Source: Clostridiales bacterium
GTDB taxonomy: Bacteria; Bacillota; Clostridia; Oscillospirales; Acutalibacteraceae
Length of the DNA: 13,963 nucleotides
Direction of reading: 5' to 3'
Assembly (NCBI GenBank): GCA_019416395.1
Contig: DXXH01000030.1
Location: 1-13,963, forward strand
Both the position numbers and the translations under genes were made by a program. Below, one piece after another: positions 13,447-13,963 of this stretch (within the stretch, counting starts at the first letter, position 1; the number at the start of each line of letters is the position of its first letter). The notes under the pieces were generated by a model, which was not told where the DNA came from, searched no databases, and saw only the letters and a list, made by a program, of their open reading frames with translations.

Positions 13447-13963
13447 TTATATAAAACGGAAATTGATTCCCGCGCAGCCAACCTCGCAATGATACTGCAT
13501 ATGGACCGTTTCCAGTTTCCATTGAATTTTTCCGGAAAGCAGGCCATCACACAGGGCAATCATGTCCTCTACCACTTTGCCCCGTATAGGATTGAAATAC
13601 TGGGATTTCCCTTGGAGATGGCTTTGCTGACTGCGAGGATTTCCACCATTCTCCTGGATACTGTGCCCGCCCAGCCAGGCATACTGGCGCAGTCTGGGCA
13701 AATTGGGCAAAAATCCAACCAGCGCCTGGCGGTACTGGGACACCAAATTCAATGCGTCCTTTTCGGGGCAAATCATCAAGGCAATATCCCCCGAGCCAAT
13801 GGCGTCACCCGTAAACAAGCACTGGTGAAAATCATCGGCAAACACCACAGAATGGGGCGTATGACCAGCCAGTTCCAACGTTTCCACGGCCACTCCCCCT
13901 CCTAAATCAATGACCGTATGGTCCTTGATAGGCAGCAGCTCCGGCAAAGGCCCGTTCTTATCC
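13447..13963 (-). CDS. MBL-fold metallo-hydrolase (5' end outside window)
   Basis: This is the C-terminal 171 residues of a metallo-beta-lactamase-fold hydrolase. The frame is open through the right edge of the window, so the true start lies outside. Visible metal-site motifs are GHTPHS (third metal-binding histidine), TGDAIGSGD (bridging aspartate) and GGHS (last histidine), in the correct order. The HxHxDH motif must lie beyond the edge. The tail after GGHS is about 75 residues, longer than in many small MBL proteins. The family covers thioesterases, lactonases, phosphodiesterases and many unknown hydrolases, so substrate is not predictable. A hairpin after the stop probably ends its transcript before the arylsulfotransferase promoter. 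Confidence 0.85.
   Translation of the reverse strand, partial: DKNGPLPELLPIKDHTVIDLGGGVAVETLELAGHTPHSVVFADDFHQCLFTGDAIGSGDIALMICPEKDALNLVSQYRQALVGFLPNLPRLRQYAWLGGHSIQENGGNPRSQQSHLQGKSQYFNPIRGKVVEDMIALCDGLLSGKIQWKLETVHMQYHCEVGCAGINFRFI

Overview
The window looks like chromosomal DNA of a Gram-positive, probably anaerobic gut-type bacterium of the Clostridia (Bacillota, perhaps Oscillospiraceae/Ruminococcaceae or a relative). This is inferred from the sequence: purine-rich GGAG-type ribosome sites, sigma-A type promoters, a BcrA/YtrB-like ABC pair, a short two-gene SUF-like Fe-S system, a CadC-like regulator, and base composition near half GC. I see no rRNA, tRNA, CRISPR array, transposase or phage gene.

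Layout. Positions 1-1407 (+) hold the end of an ABC ATPase gene and its small ABC-2 permease, followed by a strong hairpin terminator that also serves the convergent MATE efflux gene (1489-2862, -). A divergent promoter region (2863-3050) then drives a dCTP deaminase gene (+), which overlaps an APH/choline-kinase-fold phosphotransferase gene by 4 nt and ends at another terminator. Positions 4490-4736 carry no gene but contain two ungapped copies of a double-hairpin repeat. The second copy supplies the stop codon of the next gene.

From 4737 to the end everything is on the minus strand. Transcription runs right to left in four units: (i) an MBL-fold hydrolase cut by the window edge; (ii) a three-gene cell-surface unit of arylsulfotransferase-like membrane protein, family 2 glycosyltransferase and UDP-galactopyranose mutase (Glf); (iii) a Zn/Cd/Pb resistance operon of CadC/SmtB-type repressor, free-standing HMA metallochaperone and P1B-2 ATPase, with a consensus promoter and an ArsR-type operator at the predicted transcription start; (iv) sufC plus a short sufB/D-like gene, overlapping by 4 nt, with its own promoter inside the end of the ATPase gene.

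The most interesting points are the arylsulfotransferase/GT2/Glf operon (possible modification of a galactofuranose-containing surface glycan), the minimal SmsCB-type Fe-S scaffold, the metal-resistance operon with the N-terminal metal-binding domain as a separate gene, the dcd-APH translational coupling, and the paired intergenic repeat. None of these is proven to be a new system. Each is supported by sequence, and functional links are marked as inference.
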